DNA from: Ureibacillus manganicus DSM 26584
GTDB taxonomy: Bacteria; Bacillota; Bacilli; Bacillales_A; Planococcaceae
NCBI RefSeq assembly: GCF_000772945.1
Contig: NZ_JPVN01000011.1
Span: 1-64,000 of the forward strand
Direction of reading: 5' to 3'
DNA: 64,000 bases
Positions 53,616-62,424 of the stretch are shown here, in pieces. The first letter of the stretch is position 1. Each line of letters starts with the position of its first letter. The notes below the pieces were generated by a model, which saw only the letters and a program-made list of their open reading frames with translations, was not told the origin of the DNA and made no database searches. A program made the translations under genes and the position numbers.

Positions 53616-54104
53616 ATGCGAAATATAAAACTACTATTAGTAACTTTCTTTCTAACAAGTATATTAGCAGGTTGTTCCGATATTACAAATGCACTTTCGG
53701 GAATAGACGATCAAGCACAAAAAGCTGCAAACGCACTTACACCAGAAGCCAAAAAAGCAAAATCCATTCAACTAGAATATAAAGGTGAAGGTTATTCAAT
53801 AGATGAATTATTTACAACTATATTACGTGATACCCAATGGGAATATGAAAAAAATAATCATTTGGAATTTTTAACAGTAAAAGGGAGTTGGAAGGAAGGT
53901 TTATTTGAAGAAAATAATTTCTCAGGTGATATGAAGGAAGACTTAAAAATAGATGGAAAAATTACAATTAACTTGGAGATTGAAAACGGCCAATTAATAA
54001 CAAACAAAACATATGTACAAATGACTTTAAACGGAAAAAAAATAATTGATGAAAATGGTGACCAAGCACTAAATAAATTGCATGAAGCATATTTAATGCG
54101 TTAA
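53616..54104 (+). CDS. Lipoprotein, unknown
   Basis: A 162-residue lipoprotein with signal peptide RNIKLLLVTFFLTSILAGC, lipobox LAGC, lipidated Cys near 20. The mature part starts helical with SGIDDQAQKAANAL and continues as an acidic/basic beta-rich domain with KITINLEIENGQ. No family recognised. The ATG follows GGAGG. Single gene. Confidence 0.75.
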   Translation: MRNIKLLLVTFFLTSILAGCSDITNALSGIDDQAQKAANALTPEAKKAKSIQLEYKGEGYSIDELFTTILRDTQWEYEKNNHLEFLTVKGSWKEGLFEENNFSGDMKEDLKIDGKITINLEIENGQLITNKTYVQMTLNGKKIIDENGDQALNKLHEAYLMR

Positions 54105-54230
54105 ATTACTACAAAAAACTACTTAAAAAAACAAATTTCAATAGATTAAAAGAATCTTCTCGGCAAGTTAACATAGATTTGATATAATACACTAAAAATA
54201 AGATTATTTTCCAATTTAGGGGGAACAATA

Positions 54231-56405
54231 ATGTACATACCAAATAAGATGCCCCATACAAAAGAACAATTAATATCTTTTCTTATGTTTTTATCCGAGC
54301 AAGCAACAATTGGTATAGCAATCGTTGATCAATCTGATTGTCAACAATCTTTTTTATATTGCAATGAATCATTAGTACATTTAACAGGGTTTTCCCGACA
54401 AGAACTAATTGGGAGTAATCTGAAACAATTTAGAGGAACGAAAACAGATTCTGAAATTGAATCAGAAATACAGATCAATATTAAATCAGAAACACCATTC
54501 GAATTGAATGTAATCCACTATCATAAAGATGGCTCACCATTTTGGAATTGTATTAATTCTTTTCCTATCAAAGATTATACAAATAAAGTCCAGTATACAC
54601 TTTTATACTTTAAAAATATTACCGATAATTCATTAGATAAGATGCTTTCTAAATTAGAAAGAGAGGTTTATGCTGGGCTTGAACAAGGTTCAGATTCCAC
54701 CAATATTTTACAGTTAATAACTGAAAAAATTGAACAATATTATGTTCGTGATATCTATTGTGCTATAAGAGTATTAAAACCAACAAATGATTTAAAAGTT
54801 GTAGCTACCGGCTCTTTACCCATCAAGGTAGTTGAAGATATTAATGAGCAATTACTAGAACCAAATATAGGATTTAATGAAAATGCAATTTATATTGATA
54901 ACTATTCATCAAAGTCTGAAAAGCAACTTGTTTCTGACCAACTACATACTTATGCTGTTATTTCTAGCTGGTCAAAACCAATAGTCAATCAAGATAAGCA
55001 AATTTTAGGTAGTATTACAATCTATTTAAAAAATGAATCTTCCTTAAAACAAACAGATATAGAATTTCTAAATAAACTGACACCCATTATTTCACTATCG
55101 TTAAAATATGCTGAGCACAAAAAAGAGTTAAAAAAACTAGCATTCACGGATTTAAACTCTGGTTTACCTAATCAAAATTATTTTTATACAAACCTATCGA
55201 ATTGGCTAGAACAAAAATCTTCCGGTGCATTACTGATTATTCAACCTGTTGAATATGCTGGAATTGTTGATTTATATGGTAGAAAAAGCGGAGATGAATT
55301 ATTAAAACAAATTGGTTTACGACTTAATTCGATACAAGAAGTTCAGAGTGACTTAATTTACGGTCGTTTCTCGAATTCCTCTATTGTATTGGCACAAAAG
55401 ATGATCAAAGATGAAGTTGAACAATTTGTAAATAACTTGAGACAATTACTTACACAAACTCCATATAAATTTATCGAAAGAGAAATGTTTATCGATTTTA
55501 ATATTGGCGTTTCGTATTTTTGTAATCACGTAGCTTTAGAAGAAAGTATTCGCCGAGCAGATATTGCCCTCACAAGCTCAAGGAAAAAGCACGGTACGGT
55601 TGTGACTTTCTTTGAAGAAGAAACAAATAATATTATGCAAAAGGAAATGGATACTTTAAACCAGTTGATTTACGGATTGAAAAACAATGAGTTCACTGCT
55701 TTTCTACAACCAAAGGTAAATTTATTAACTGAGGAAATCGTAGGATTTGAGGCTTTAGCTAGGTGGAATTCACCTGTTCTAGGCTTTGTATCTCCGGCGG
55801 CTTTCATTCCTATTGCAGAGTCAAGCGGTAAAATTCGAGAAGTTGATAATGCAATATTGAAACAAGTATTAGAATGGCAACACAAAAGGAAAGTAAAAGG
55901 GTTAAAACTGTTTCCTGTATCGGTAAATATCTCGCCTGTTCATTTTTATCACGAATCATTTGTTGATGATTTTATTCAACTAGTAAGCCAATATGATATT
56001 AGTCCAGATTTGATCAATATTGAGGTTACAGAAAACTTTGAGCTTGTTGATTTTGAAAAAGCGAAGGAAATTTTACTAAAGTTAAAATCCTATGGTTATC
56101 AAAGTTCTATTGATGATTTCGGTGTTGGATTTTCTTCATTAAGCTACTTACAACAACTACCATTCTCTGAAATAAAAATTGACCGTTCTTTTGTTAATAA
56201 TATGAATAATGAAGAAATGTATTATGTTGTACAAACCATTGTCCAACTCGCTGCGAATTTAAAGATGCATGCTGTCGCAGAAGGAATTGAAACGTTAGAT
56301 CAATATAACTTCTTAAAAAGTATTGGCTGTCTTATTGGTCAAGGGTTCTATTTCCACAAACCAATGCCACTTGATGATGTTGAAAAGCTATTAAGTTCAA
56401 TTTAA
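54231..56405 (+). CDS. PAS-GAF-GGDEF-EAL protein; probable c-di-GMP phosphodiesterase
   Basis: A 724-residue signalling protein without membrane helices. PAS (residues 15-135) with NESLVHLTGFSRQELIG, then a GAF-like domain (150-300), a GGDEF domain (305-450) and an EAL domain (470-720). GGDEF is degenerate: around residue 380 the motif is replaced by FSNSSI. EAL is intact: FEALARW, VNISPVHF, EVTENF, DDFGVGFSSL, IKIDRS and AEGIET, the metal and catalytic residues. It should therefore cut c-di-GMP. RBS AGGGGGAA. Confidence 0.9.
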   Translation: MYIPNKMPHTKEQLISFLMFLSEQATIGIAIVDQSDCQQSFLYCNESLVHLTGFSRQELIGSNLKQFRGTKTDSEIESEIQINIKSETPFELNVIHYHKDGSPFWNCINSFPIKDYTNKVQYTLLYFKNITDNSLDKMLSKLEREVYAGLEQGSDSTNILQLITEKIEQYYVRDIYCAIRVLKPTNDLKVVATGSLPIKVVEDINEQLLEPNIGFNENAIYIDNYSSKSEKQLVSDQLHTYAVISSWSKPIVNQDKQILGSITIYLKNESSLKQTDIEFLNKLTPIISLSLKYAEHKKELKKLAFTDLNSGLPNQNYFYTNLSNWLEQKSSGALLIIQPVEYAGIVDLYGRKSGDELLKQIGLRLNSIQEVQSDLIYGRFSNSSIVLAQKMIKDEVEQFVNNLRQLLTQTPYKFIEREMFIDFNIGVSYFCNHVALEESIRRADIALTSSRKKHGTVVTFFEEETNNIMQKEMDTLNQLIYGLKNNEFTAFLQPKVNLLTEEIVGFEALARWNSPVLGFVSPAAFIPIAESSGKIREVDNAILKQVLEWQHKRKVKGLKLFPVSVNISPVHFYHESFVDDFIQLVSQYDISPDLINIEVTENFELVDFEKAKEILLKLKSYGYQSSIDDFGVGFSSLSYLQQLPFSEIKIDRSFVNNMNNEEMYYVVQTIVQLAANLKMHAVAEGIETLDQYNFLKSIGCLIGQGFYFHKPMPLDDVEKLLSSI

Positions 56406-56414
56406 AATATTGAA

Positions 56415-56450
56415 AAATCCACGTAACCATTAATATTGTTACGTGGATTT
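56415..56450. terminator. Bidirectional terminator of the EAL and esterase-like genes
   Basis: Perfect 13-bp arms AAATCCACGTAAC/GTTACGTGGATTT with a 10-base loop; T run on the plus strand and T-rich on the minus. Confidence 0.9.
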
Positions 56451-56452
56451 TT

Positions 56453-57094
56453 TTAATTTATTTTATTAATTTCAATAAATGATAGAAGGTCTTGCAAATT
56501 TTCCGGTGATACACCATGTCCAACAGGATATGTTTTAAAGGTCACATGTGCTGAGTATTCTTCGAAAAATTGCTTACTTCCCTCTCCCCAAGTTATTGGG
56601 TAGTCATAATCATACTCGCCATGTGAGATGAAGATTCTTGCATTTTCAAGGTTAGTTTTTCTGTATTCATTCTTTACAAACTCGGGAACAAAACCACTTA
56701 ATGCAACAGTTCCAGCTATTTCATTTCCTAGGAAAAGTGCTAAAGTTTGTGCAACTACAGCCCCTTGATTGAAACCGATAATATAAACTTTATTTCTATC
56801 TAGTTTGTATTCATCAATTGCTTCCTTTACAAAGTCCAGTGTAAATGAAATCATTCGATCTAATACTTCTCTGGTCGGTTTTCCCTCTTCTTCAAATGTA
56901 TAAAATGCAAAACCAGGATGATGGGTGATTGGGCCCCTTAAGCTAAAAATATGACACTTTCCCTTTAATGGCTCGATTAATTGAAGTAAATCTTCTTCAT
57001 TACTACCTAGTCCATGTAACAAAAAAATAGCTGTCTCGTTATGATTAATGCTATTAGATGGAGCGATGTGTTTAAACGTAAAAGGTGATTTCAT
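56453..57094 (-). CDS. Phospholipase/carboxylesterase family protein lacking the nucleophile Ser
   Basis: A 213-residue alpha/beta hydrolase of the YodD/Est family: HGLGSNEEDLLQL at the start, FSLRGP, the Asp in ISHGEYDYDYPI and the His in PVGHGVSPENL. The nucleophile elbow reads GFNQG instead of GFSQG: Asn109 replaces the catalytic Ser (codon AAT; one base from AGT). So it is either inactive or has a changed role. RBS AAGGAAGG; convergent with the EAL gene. Confidence 0.85.
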   Translation of the reverse strand: MKSPFTFKHIAPSNSINHNETAIFLLHGLGSNEEDLLQLIEPLKGKCHIFSLRGPITHHPGFAFYTFEEEGKPTREVLDRMISFTLDFVKEAIDEYKLDRNKVYIIGFNQGAVVAQTLALFLGNEIAGTVALSGFVPEFVKNEYRKTNLENARIFISHGEYDYDYPITWGEGSKQFFEEYSAHVTFKTYPVGHGVSPENLQDLLSFIEINKIN

Positions 57095-57313
57095 TTTCTC
57101 TATATTTCCTTCCTAGATCTTTACAAGTTTAATTTTATCAAAAAATTTACTTTTTCGAAATAAATCGTACTTAAAGGATGAATAAGTTTGAAGTAACATG
57201 AATGGTTATTTAAATATTGCGAAAATTAAACTAGTAATTATACAACAATAGTTATAAAATTAAAGTATTCTATTTTTCCATAATTGCTAATTACTAGTTA
57301 AGAGGTGCACTAA

Positions 57314-57898
57314 GTGCAAGATATAATATCGGTTGAGAGAAGCTTACTTTATATACAACAACATCATGTAGAGCTGTTTAATTGCACTGCACATGAAATG
57401 AAAGAGTTTGAATATCTTATTAAAAATGGTGGCTTAAATGAAAATGATGCATGGATAATCGCTTTTAACATTTGGTTACTTTTAATACCAGATAAAAATG
57501 ATATCATCTATTCAGCTGAAAAAACACTTTATTATCCAGCAAACTTTTTAATTATGAACGAACTTGTTCTTAATTATTCTTTCAAACAATTTAAACGCAA
57601 TCATCATCAAAAAAGAACCATTTTTATCGTTGCATTGTCTATTGCTAATGGCATTAACCAATGGATTTATTTGGTTATGGAAAAATACAATTTGATGGAT
57701 CTTTATGAGAGAAATAAAGCACGGAGATATTTCGACTCCCATCTTGGAAACCCAGAAGAAATTAAAATATTAGCTGAGAATCAAGCGCGTTTTGTCAAAG
57801 CATCCGTTAAAGAGCTAAAAACTAATTCATTTAATCAGATGATTAAAAATTGTTGTGATGAAGCTATTAACATTTCAATGCAATATTCTCATATTTAG
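57314..57898 (+). CDS. Hypothetical protein, unknown
   Basis: A 194-residue mostly helical protein with a Cys near residue 24 and CCDEA near the C-terminus. A hydrophobic stretch FNIWLLLIP near 60 and FIVALSIANGINQWIYLV near 108 suggest membrane association but no clear span. No family recognised. The GTG start follows AAGAGGTGC. Immediately downstream lies repeat copy B, whose terminator would end its transcript. Confidence 0.65.
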   Translation: MQDIISVERSLLYIQQHHVELFNCTAHEMKEFEYLIKNGGLNENDAWIIAFNIWLLLIPDKNDIIYSAEKTLYYPANFLIMNELVLNYSFKQFKRNHHQKRTIFIVALSIANGINQWIYLVMEKYNLMDLYERNKARRYFDSHLGNPEEIKILAENQARFVKASVKELKTNSFNQMIKNCCDEAINISMQYSHI

Positions 57899-57932
57899 CA
57901 ACCCAAGTTAAAATTACATAATAAGAAAAAAA

Positions 57933-58254
57933 CAGGCTGAGACATAAGTAAAAAGGTACAATCATTCAAATTGGGATTGTACCTTTTTGATATAGCGACG
58001 TTCGTTTCTGATGCATGCTTCGCGCATCCAGGGGAAGCCATGAGCCTCCGGGAGCTAAAGCTCTCCGGGGTCTCATGACTGCTTCTACGTCCTGCAGGAT
58101 AAGGAATGCTTCCTTGAAATATCATCGCAACGAGAAAATACTTTAGTATTTTCGAGAGAGTCTTCGCATGCCTCGGAAGCGACGACTTTCTAATCTAGCG
58201 TTAGCAGATTTTTATTATACATAATACTGACTTTTGGTTGAAAGTTATCTTTTT
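57933..58254 (+). repeat. Interspersed structured repeat, copy B
   Basis: 322 bp homologous to 27639-27902 in the same orientation. Terminator hairpin GGTACAAT/ATTGTACC then T5 (57955-57988), the long stem GATGCATGC/GCATGC, the GC-rich arm with CCGGGAGCT/AGCTCTCCGG, and the same TTGGTTGAAAGTTATC end. Compared with copy A it has about 58 extra bases after CCTGCAGGA that form two hairpins, AAGGAA/TTCCTT and GAAAATACT/AGTATTTTC. It runs into the stop codon of the ECF gene. Confidence 0.85.
57955..57988 (+). terminator. Terminator inside repeat copy B
   Basis: Arms GGTACAAT and ATTGTACC followed by TTTTT, equivalent to the hairpin of copy A. Confidence 0.85.
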
Positions 58255-58804
58255 ATCTAAATAACTTTTTCTTTTCTTTTTCCATAATTTTAATAATAAT
58301 TGGGCCGAGTACTAAAAAGAAAAAGAAATTTCCTATTGCATGATAGATATCGAATGGTATGCCCGCTAAATAGTATGCAACGAACATGAGTCCATCACCT
58401 ATAAACAGCATATTTAAAGAGACCATTAAGCCAAAGAACATCCCCATCAGTGCAGAATACAATGCAAGGATGAAAAATGGAATCTTTTTGTATATCTTAC
58501 CTATCAACCCTGAAACAACGGCTACAGAGCCCCAAGCAATCAACTGCATAATCAAGAATGGTCCAAATCCTAAAACAAGATTAGAGCCAAACACTGTAAT
58601 TATCGCTAAAGTTAAGCCAACTTTTATGCCAAAGACAAGCGATACGCAGATAATTATGGTTGTAGATGGTTGCACATTCGGAATACCAACTGTATATATT
58701 CTACCAACAATACTTAATGCTGCAAGACAAGCGATAATTGTCATAACTCGAGTAGATTGTCTAATTTGCATTGTCGAACGTAATTGAAGATTTTTATCTT
58801 CCAA
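58253..58804 (-). CDS. ECF transporter S component, candidate cobalamin uptake
   Basis: A 183-residue membrane protein with five or six helices. LAALSIVGRIYTVGIPNVQP near the N-terminus is like the CbrT-type S components described for B12. An S component binds the vitamin and needs the shared EcfA/EcfT energising module, which is not in the window. The TTG start has GAGGTG upstream. Its gene follows the DUF4430 lipoprotein gene, which sits behind a cobalamin riboswitch; the cobalamin assignment is inference from that context and motif likeness. Confidence 0.75.
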   Translation of the reverse strand: MEDKNLQLRSTMQIRQSTRVMTIIACLAALSIVGRIYTVGIPNVQPSTTIIICVSLVFGIKVGLTLAIITVFGSNLVLGFGPFLIMQLIAWGSVAVVSGLIGKIYKKIPFFILALYSALMGMFFGLMVSLNMLFIGDGLMFVAYYLAGIPFDIYHAIGNFFFFLVLGPIIIKIMEKEKKKLFR

Positions 58805-58993
58805 TTTTTCACCTCATTCAAATACGCCAAAACGTATTTACACCTGTCACTTCTCATTCGAATCAGTAAAAAATGTGTTAGCTAAATTGTTTCGAGCATA
58901 CTAAATCCTTAAGGAAATTTATATCGAGAATGTCATTCTGACGAAAAGCAGCTATCTTTTATTCAACTATCCTCTATTATGTGTGGCTAAATA

Positions 58994-59407
58994 TTAATAA
59001 GATGTTAACTCCCAAGTGATTTTATCGCCATCTTTAAGGATAACTTCCGCAGCGCCTACCATTGACATTTCACCATTTACTGATAATGCCCAGTAAGTTT
59101 TCGTTTCTTCCCCTGCTTCTACCCCGTTAATTGTAGTGACAAAACCGCCTTCTTCAATAGCGTTTAACTCTCTAACTGTTACTTCTAGCGCATTTTCCCC
59201 TTCTGTAAATGCAGCTTCTTTTACATCTGATTTACCATCATTAATAACTTCAAGTTCAACTGACAGTTGCTCTACGTTCGATTCAGTTGTTTCATTTGTT
59301 GTTTGTTCTGCTGGTTTTACTTCTTCCTGTGCTCCATTTGAACTACAGCCAAATAATGCAATAACGACTAACATTAATAAAGATATTCTTTGTAATAATT
59401 GTTTCAT
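58994..59407 (-). CDS. DUF4430 (transcobalamin-like) lipoprotein
   Basis: A 137-residue lipoprotein. Signal peptide LLMLVVIALFGCSS with Cys21 lipobox, a Glu/Thr-rich linker, then a DUF4430 domain (55-137): TYWALSVNGEMSMVGAAEV and DKITWELTSY. DUF4430 resembles the C-terminal domain of intrinsic factor/transcobalamin (family knowledge). It lies directly downstream of a B12 riboswitch and upstream of an ECF S component, so a role in external cobalamin capture is likely (inference). Confidence 0.82.
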   Translation of the reverse strand: MKQLLQRISLLMLVVIALFGCSSNGAQEEVKPAEQTTNETTESNVEQLSVELEVINDGKSDVKEAAFTEGENALEVTVRELNAIEEGGFVTTINGVEAGEETKTYWALSVNGEMSMVGAAEVILKDGDKITWELTSY

Positions 59408-59595
59408 TTATATCTCTCCTCAAGTGTTCTATAAATTACTATGTAGCAAAAATCGTTAGTTCCACTTCCCCCAATACTAAAGTAATAAGTGAATGGTGCC
59501 TCTTGGATGGAATCTAGATAGATTAAGATGTCCGTTTTATTTAAGTGATGACTTACTGTTTCGAGTTTTTAAAAATACTAGAGACTAAAAACGCA

Positions 59596-59870
59596 AAATA
59601 AAAAGCCACCCAAGAATGGATGGCAAAAGAACAAGTTTCAACACAAATAATGTGTGATTTAAGCATTTCGCCGTACATTCTCTTTAATTCCGAAGAGGTT
59701 TGTTACGATCAGAAAAAGACAGGTCTCCTGGCTTGTGCATTTGCGTTTTGAAGCCTTCCCATCATTAGACAGTGGCATATTCCAAAACTAGCACTTACAG
59801 TTGCGGATACAGCTTCGGTCTCTAACCGAATTCCCAATTAAGCATTAAGCGTCTTCTTCCTGCATGATTA
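59596..59870 (-). promoter_or_regulatory. Cobalamin riboswitch with terminator
   Basis: On the minus strand the aptamer shows GGGAATTCGGT, CCGAAGCTGTATCCGCAACTG, TGCCACTG, TGGGAAGGC, and the B12 box AGCCAGGAGACCTGTC (59717-59733), in the right order. A terminator hairpin GCCATCC/GGGTGGC at 59605-59624 with T-rich tail follows. B12 binding should favour termination and turn the downstream DUF4430 and S-component genes off. 5' boundary approximate. Confidence 0.94.
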
Positions 59871-59947
59871 TTCACTTGACTATCAATTTATCATACTATT
59901 CATAAAAATCATAGTGAAATTTAAAGTTTTAGTAATTTCATGAAACA

Positions 59948-60358
59948 CTAAGCGCAATTTGAACACTTTCCGTAAATTTCAAACTTATGCGATTGGATTT
60001 CATATCCTGGTAATTTTTCAGTGAGCATTTCCATAGGACATACTTCAATTTCTCTCACATTCCCACATTCCATACATATAAAATGATGATGGTGGTGGTC
60101 TGATTCACATTGCATACGGAAGTTTCGTTCTCCATTTAACTCAGTTTCTTCTAAAATACCTAGCTCTACAAAAGTAGAAAGATTGCGATAGATTGTATCG
60201 AAGCTCATCCCAGGAAACTCCAACTTCAAAACATTTAGTAAGTCACGTGCTGTTAAATACTTTTCCGTCTCCTCAAACATATTTAAGATTAGTTCGCGTT
60301 TGTCTGTTTTTTTATAGCCGTTTTCTTTTAATATTTCCCATGCTCGTGTAATATTCAC
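59948..60358 (-). CDS. zur: Zinc uptake repressor Zur (Fur family)
   Basis: A 136-residue Fur-family repressor: winged helix [15 protein letters not shown] and [18 protein letters not shown], metal-site [15 protein letters not shown], and a structural zinc site CMEC...CSNCA. Zn-bound dimer represses zinc uptake genes. Its GTG overlaps the znuB stop (GTGA), so it is in the znu operon and probably autoregulated. In B. subtilis zur is beside yqfW. Confidence 0.93.
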   Translation of the reverse strand: MNITRAWEILKENGYKKTDKRELILNMFEETEKYLTARDLLNVLKLEFPGMSFDTIYRNLSTFVELGILEETELNGERNFRMQCESDHHHHHFICMECGNVREIEVCPMEMLTEKLPGYEIQSHKFEIYGKCSNCA

Positions 60359-61212
60359 TGTTCTATCCCCTTTCTACTAAAATTCAATACCAGTTTTTTT
60401 ATAGAAATAACTGCGAATAAAATGATAATCGATGTTACTACAATGGTACCTCCAGGGGCTAAATTTAAATAGAAAGCTCCCACTAGTCCAATAATGACAG
60501 CAGTTTCCCCGAAAATTATAGAAAATAGTATTGTTTCTTTAAATCCTTTGGCAAAACGCATAGCTGTTGCAACTGGTAATGTAATAAGCGAGGAAACTAG
60601 TAAAATACCTACGATTCGCATACTTGCTGCAATGACTAATGCAACGACTATCATAAATAATAAGTGAATCGACCTAGAGGGTAATCCTGTGGCTTTTGCA
60701 TATTCTTCGTCAAAGGATAAAACAAACATCTCTTTAAAAAATAACGATAAAAATATAATGACAACTAATGCAATTAGGATGACTACTACTAAATCCTGCC
60801 TTGACACGGCAGAAACAGAACCAAATAAATAACTCATTAAATCTGTACTAAAACCACTTGCTAGAGATATAAAAATTGCTGATAATCCAATTCCCGCTGA
60901 CATAATTATAGGTATAGCTAATTCTTCATAATGTTTATACAATCTTCGTAATCGTTCTATTAATACAGAACCCCCAACAGACGCAACAATCCCAAGGTAA
61001 ATTGGATTAAGCAAAGCTAAGCTTGCAAATGTTTGACTTAAATAAAGGCTTCCCGCAATTCCTGCAAGAGTCACATGTGACAAAGCATCTGCAATTAAAG
61101 ACATACGACGTACGACAATGAAAACTCCTAATAACGGCGCAATAGCACCAATAATTAATCCAGAGAGAAAGGCATTTTGTAAAAATTCATAGTTTAATAT
61201 AGCTTCGATCAA
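60355..61212 (-). CDS. znuB: Zinc ABC transporter permease ZnuB
   Basis: A 285-residue membrane permease of the ABC-3 family with eight or so helices ([36 protein letters not shown] near the start). TTG start with AAGGAGAGAAGG upstream, giving [10 protein letters not shown]. Passes zinc across the membrane with ZnuC. The binding protein ZnuA is not in the window. Confidence 0.93.
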   Translation of the reverse strand: MIEAILNYEFLQNAFLSGLIIGAIAPLLGVFIVVRRMSLIADALSHVTLAGIAGSLYLSQTFASLALLNPIYLGIVASVGGSVLIERLRRLYKHYEELAIPIIMSAGIGLSAIFISLASGFSTDLMSYLFGSVSAVSRQDLVVVILIALVVIIFLSLFFKEMFVLSFDEEYAKATGLPSRSIHLLFMIVVALVIAASMRIVGILLVSSLITLPVATAMRFAKGFKETILFSIIFGETAVIIGLVGAFYLNLAPGGTIVVTSIIILFAVISIKKLVLNFSRKGIEQ

Positions 61213-61226
61213 TGTCCTTCTCTCCT

Positions 61227-61973
61227 TTAATGAATTTTTCGAACCGAATGTCCGTACCAATCATTTAACTGCTCATTTGAAATGGCATCAAAGTCTTTTT
61301 TATATCCATGAAAATGAATCGTTTGATTTAAACAAGCAACGTGACTAATACGATTAGAAACCGTATCAACATCATGTGTGACTAAAATAATTGTCTTTTT
61401 TTGTTCCTCGTTCAATCTCACTAACATATCATAAAATGATTGAACATTTTCATGATCAATACCTACTGTCGGCTCATCTAAAATTAGTAACTTTGGTTCA
61501 GCAATTAATGCTCGAGCGATAAAAACTCGTTGTTGTTGACCGCCAGATAATTGACCGATATTACGTGATAAGTAATCTTCCATACCAACAGATTTTAATG
61601 CTTCAATAACTAATTCCTTAGAATTTTTTGGCATTCGCTTAAATAAACCAACTTTTTTAGTTAAGCCACTTTTTACAACTTCTTCTACTGTTGCAGGGAA
61701 ACTTGAGTTAAATGCGTTTGATTTTTGTGAAACATACCCAATCCATTCACGATTGACAAATGAATTCGTTGATACTCCAAACAAATTAACTTCACCTGTA
61801 AGAGGTTTTTCAATTCCTAATATAAGCTTTAATAATGTAGATTTTCCTGATCCATTTGGACCGAGCAACGCTAAAAAATCACCTTCAGAAACACTGAAGG
61901 ATATATTATGTAATACTTTTGTATGTTCATATTGAAACGAGACATTTTTCAATTCTATTAATGATTTGGTCAT
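61227..61973 (-). CDS. znuC: Zinc ABC transporter ATPase ZnuC
   Basis: A 248-residue ATPase with Walker A GPNGSGKSTLLKLILG, Q-loop VSQKSN, signature [15 protein letters not shown] and Walker B LLILDEPTVGID, H-loop THDVD. The ATG with AGAAAGAAG upstream is chosen; the longer frame runs into the GC-rich island and has no family similarity. First gene of znuC-znuB-zur, behind a Zur box. Confidence 0.94.
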   Translation of the reverse strand: MTKSLIELKNVSFQYEHTKVLHNISFSVSEGDFLALLGPNGSGKSTLLKLILGIEKPLTGEVNLFGVSTNSFVNREWIGYVSQKSNAFNSSFPATVEEVVKSGLTKKVGLFKRMPKNSKELVIEALKSVGMEDYLSRNIGQLSGGQQQRVFIARALIAEPKLLILDEPTVGIDHENVQSFYDMLVRLNEEQKKTIILVTHDVDTVSNRISHVACLNQTIHFHGYKKDFDAISNEQLNDWYGHSVRKIH

Positions 61974-61998
61974 AATTTCGCTTCTTTCTAATTCTAAT

Positions 61999-62013
61999 TC
62001 ATAATCATTACGA
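61999..62013 (-). promoter_or_regulatory. Zur operator upstream of znuC
   Basis: TCATAATCATTACGA matches the Zur palindrome consensus TCGTAATNATTACGA with one mismatch. It lies 26 bases upstream of the znuC ATG, near a -35/-10 pair (TTACAA and TTATGA, 17-base spacer). Zinc-loaded Zur should repress the operon. Confidence 0.78.
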
Positions 62014-62059
62014 TTTACATTTTGTAAGTATACGTGTTTCTTTTTCGTTTGTAAAGAAA

Positions 62060-62345
62060 TCCATCTTAATGAGAAAAGCGGAGAACGCCTGCTCAGCTCC
62101 GCGTCGGTGAAAACGCAACGTCGTGCTCCTGTGCTGCAGTAGCTGCTCGTCGCAAAATGCTTTTGTTGCATCTCCGACATGACCAACGGCAGTCAAAAGC
62201 GCAACGTCCTGTTGCATTGACTGCATGACCGACGTCGTGTCGGCCCTCGTGTTAACCTCTGTCGCACTACCGGCACTCGTACATCCATGTACTTCGGAGA
62301 AACCGACAAAATGGCGCTCTTTGCCCTTACAGGCGGTTTTTAAGT
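62060..62345. repeat. GC-rich multi-hairpin island, probable interspersed repeat
   Basis: About 285 bases clearly richer in G+C than the surroundings with at least four hairpins: GCGGAG/CTCCGC (62078-62102), GTCGG/CCGAC (62103-62178), AGTCAA/TTGACT enclosing GCAAC/GTTGC (62191-62222) and CCGAC/GTCGG (62229-62243). The motif GCAACGTC recurs twice. No RBS or coding frame is convincing on either strand. It lies between the divergent znuC and yqfT promoters. Confidence 0.65.
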
Positions 62346-62424
62346 TGCTGAGGAGCTGGGTTCGAAGCTAGACATTACTCAAAAATGTTATACATTCTTA
62401 TACTTTAAGAAAGGACATGAAAAT

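Noticed and set aside
54411-54440. LOV photoreceptor in the PAS protein
   Set aside because: The flavin-binding loop reads GSNLKQFRG. The Cys needed for the photo-adduct (GxNCRFLQ) is Leu here.
58386-58787. 133-codon plus-strand frame in the ECF S component
   Set aside because: Antisense shadow of a membrane protein gene.
61974-62186. Longer N-terminus for znuC through the GC-rich island
   Set aside because: Passes over the Zur box and promoter, and has no family similarity.
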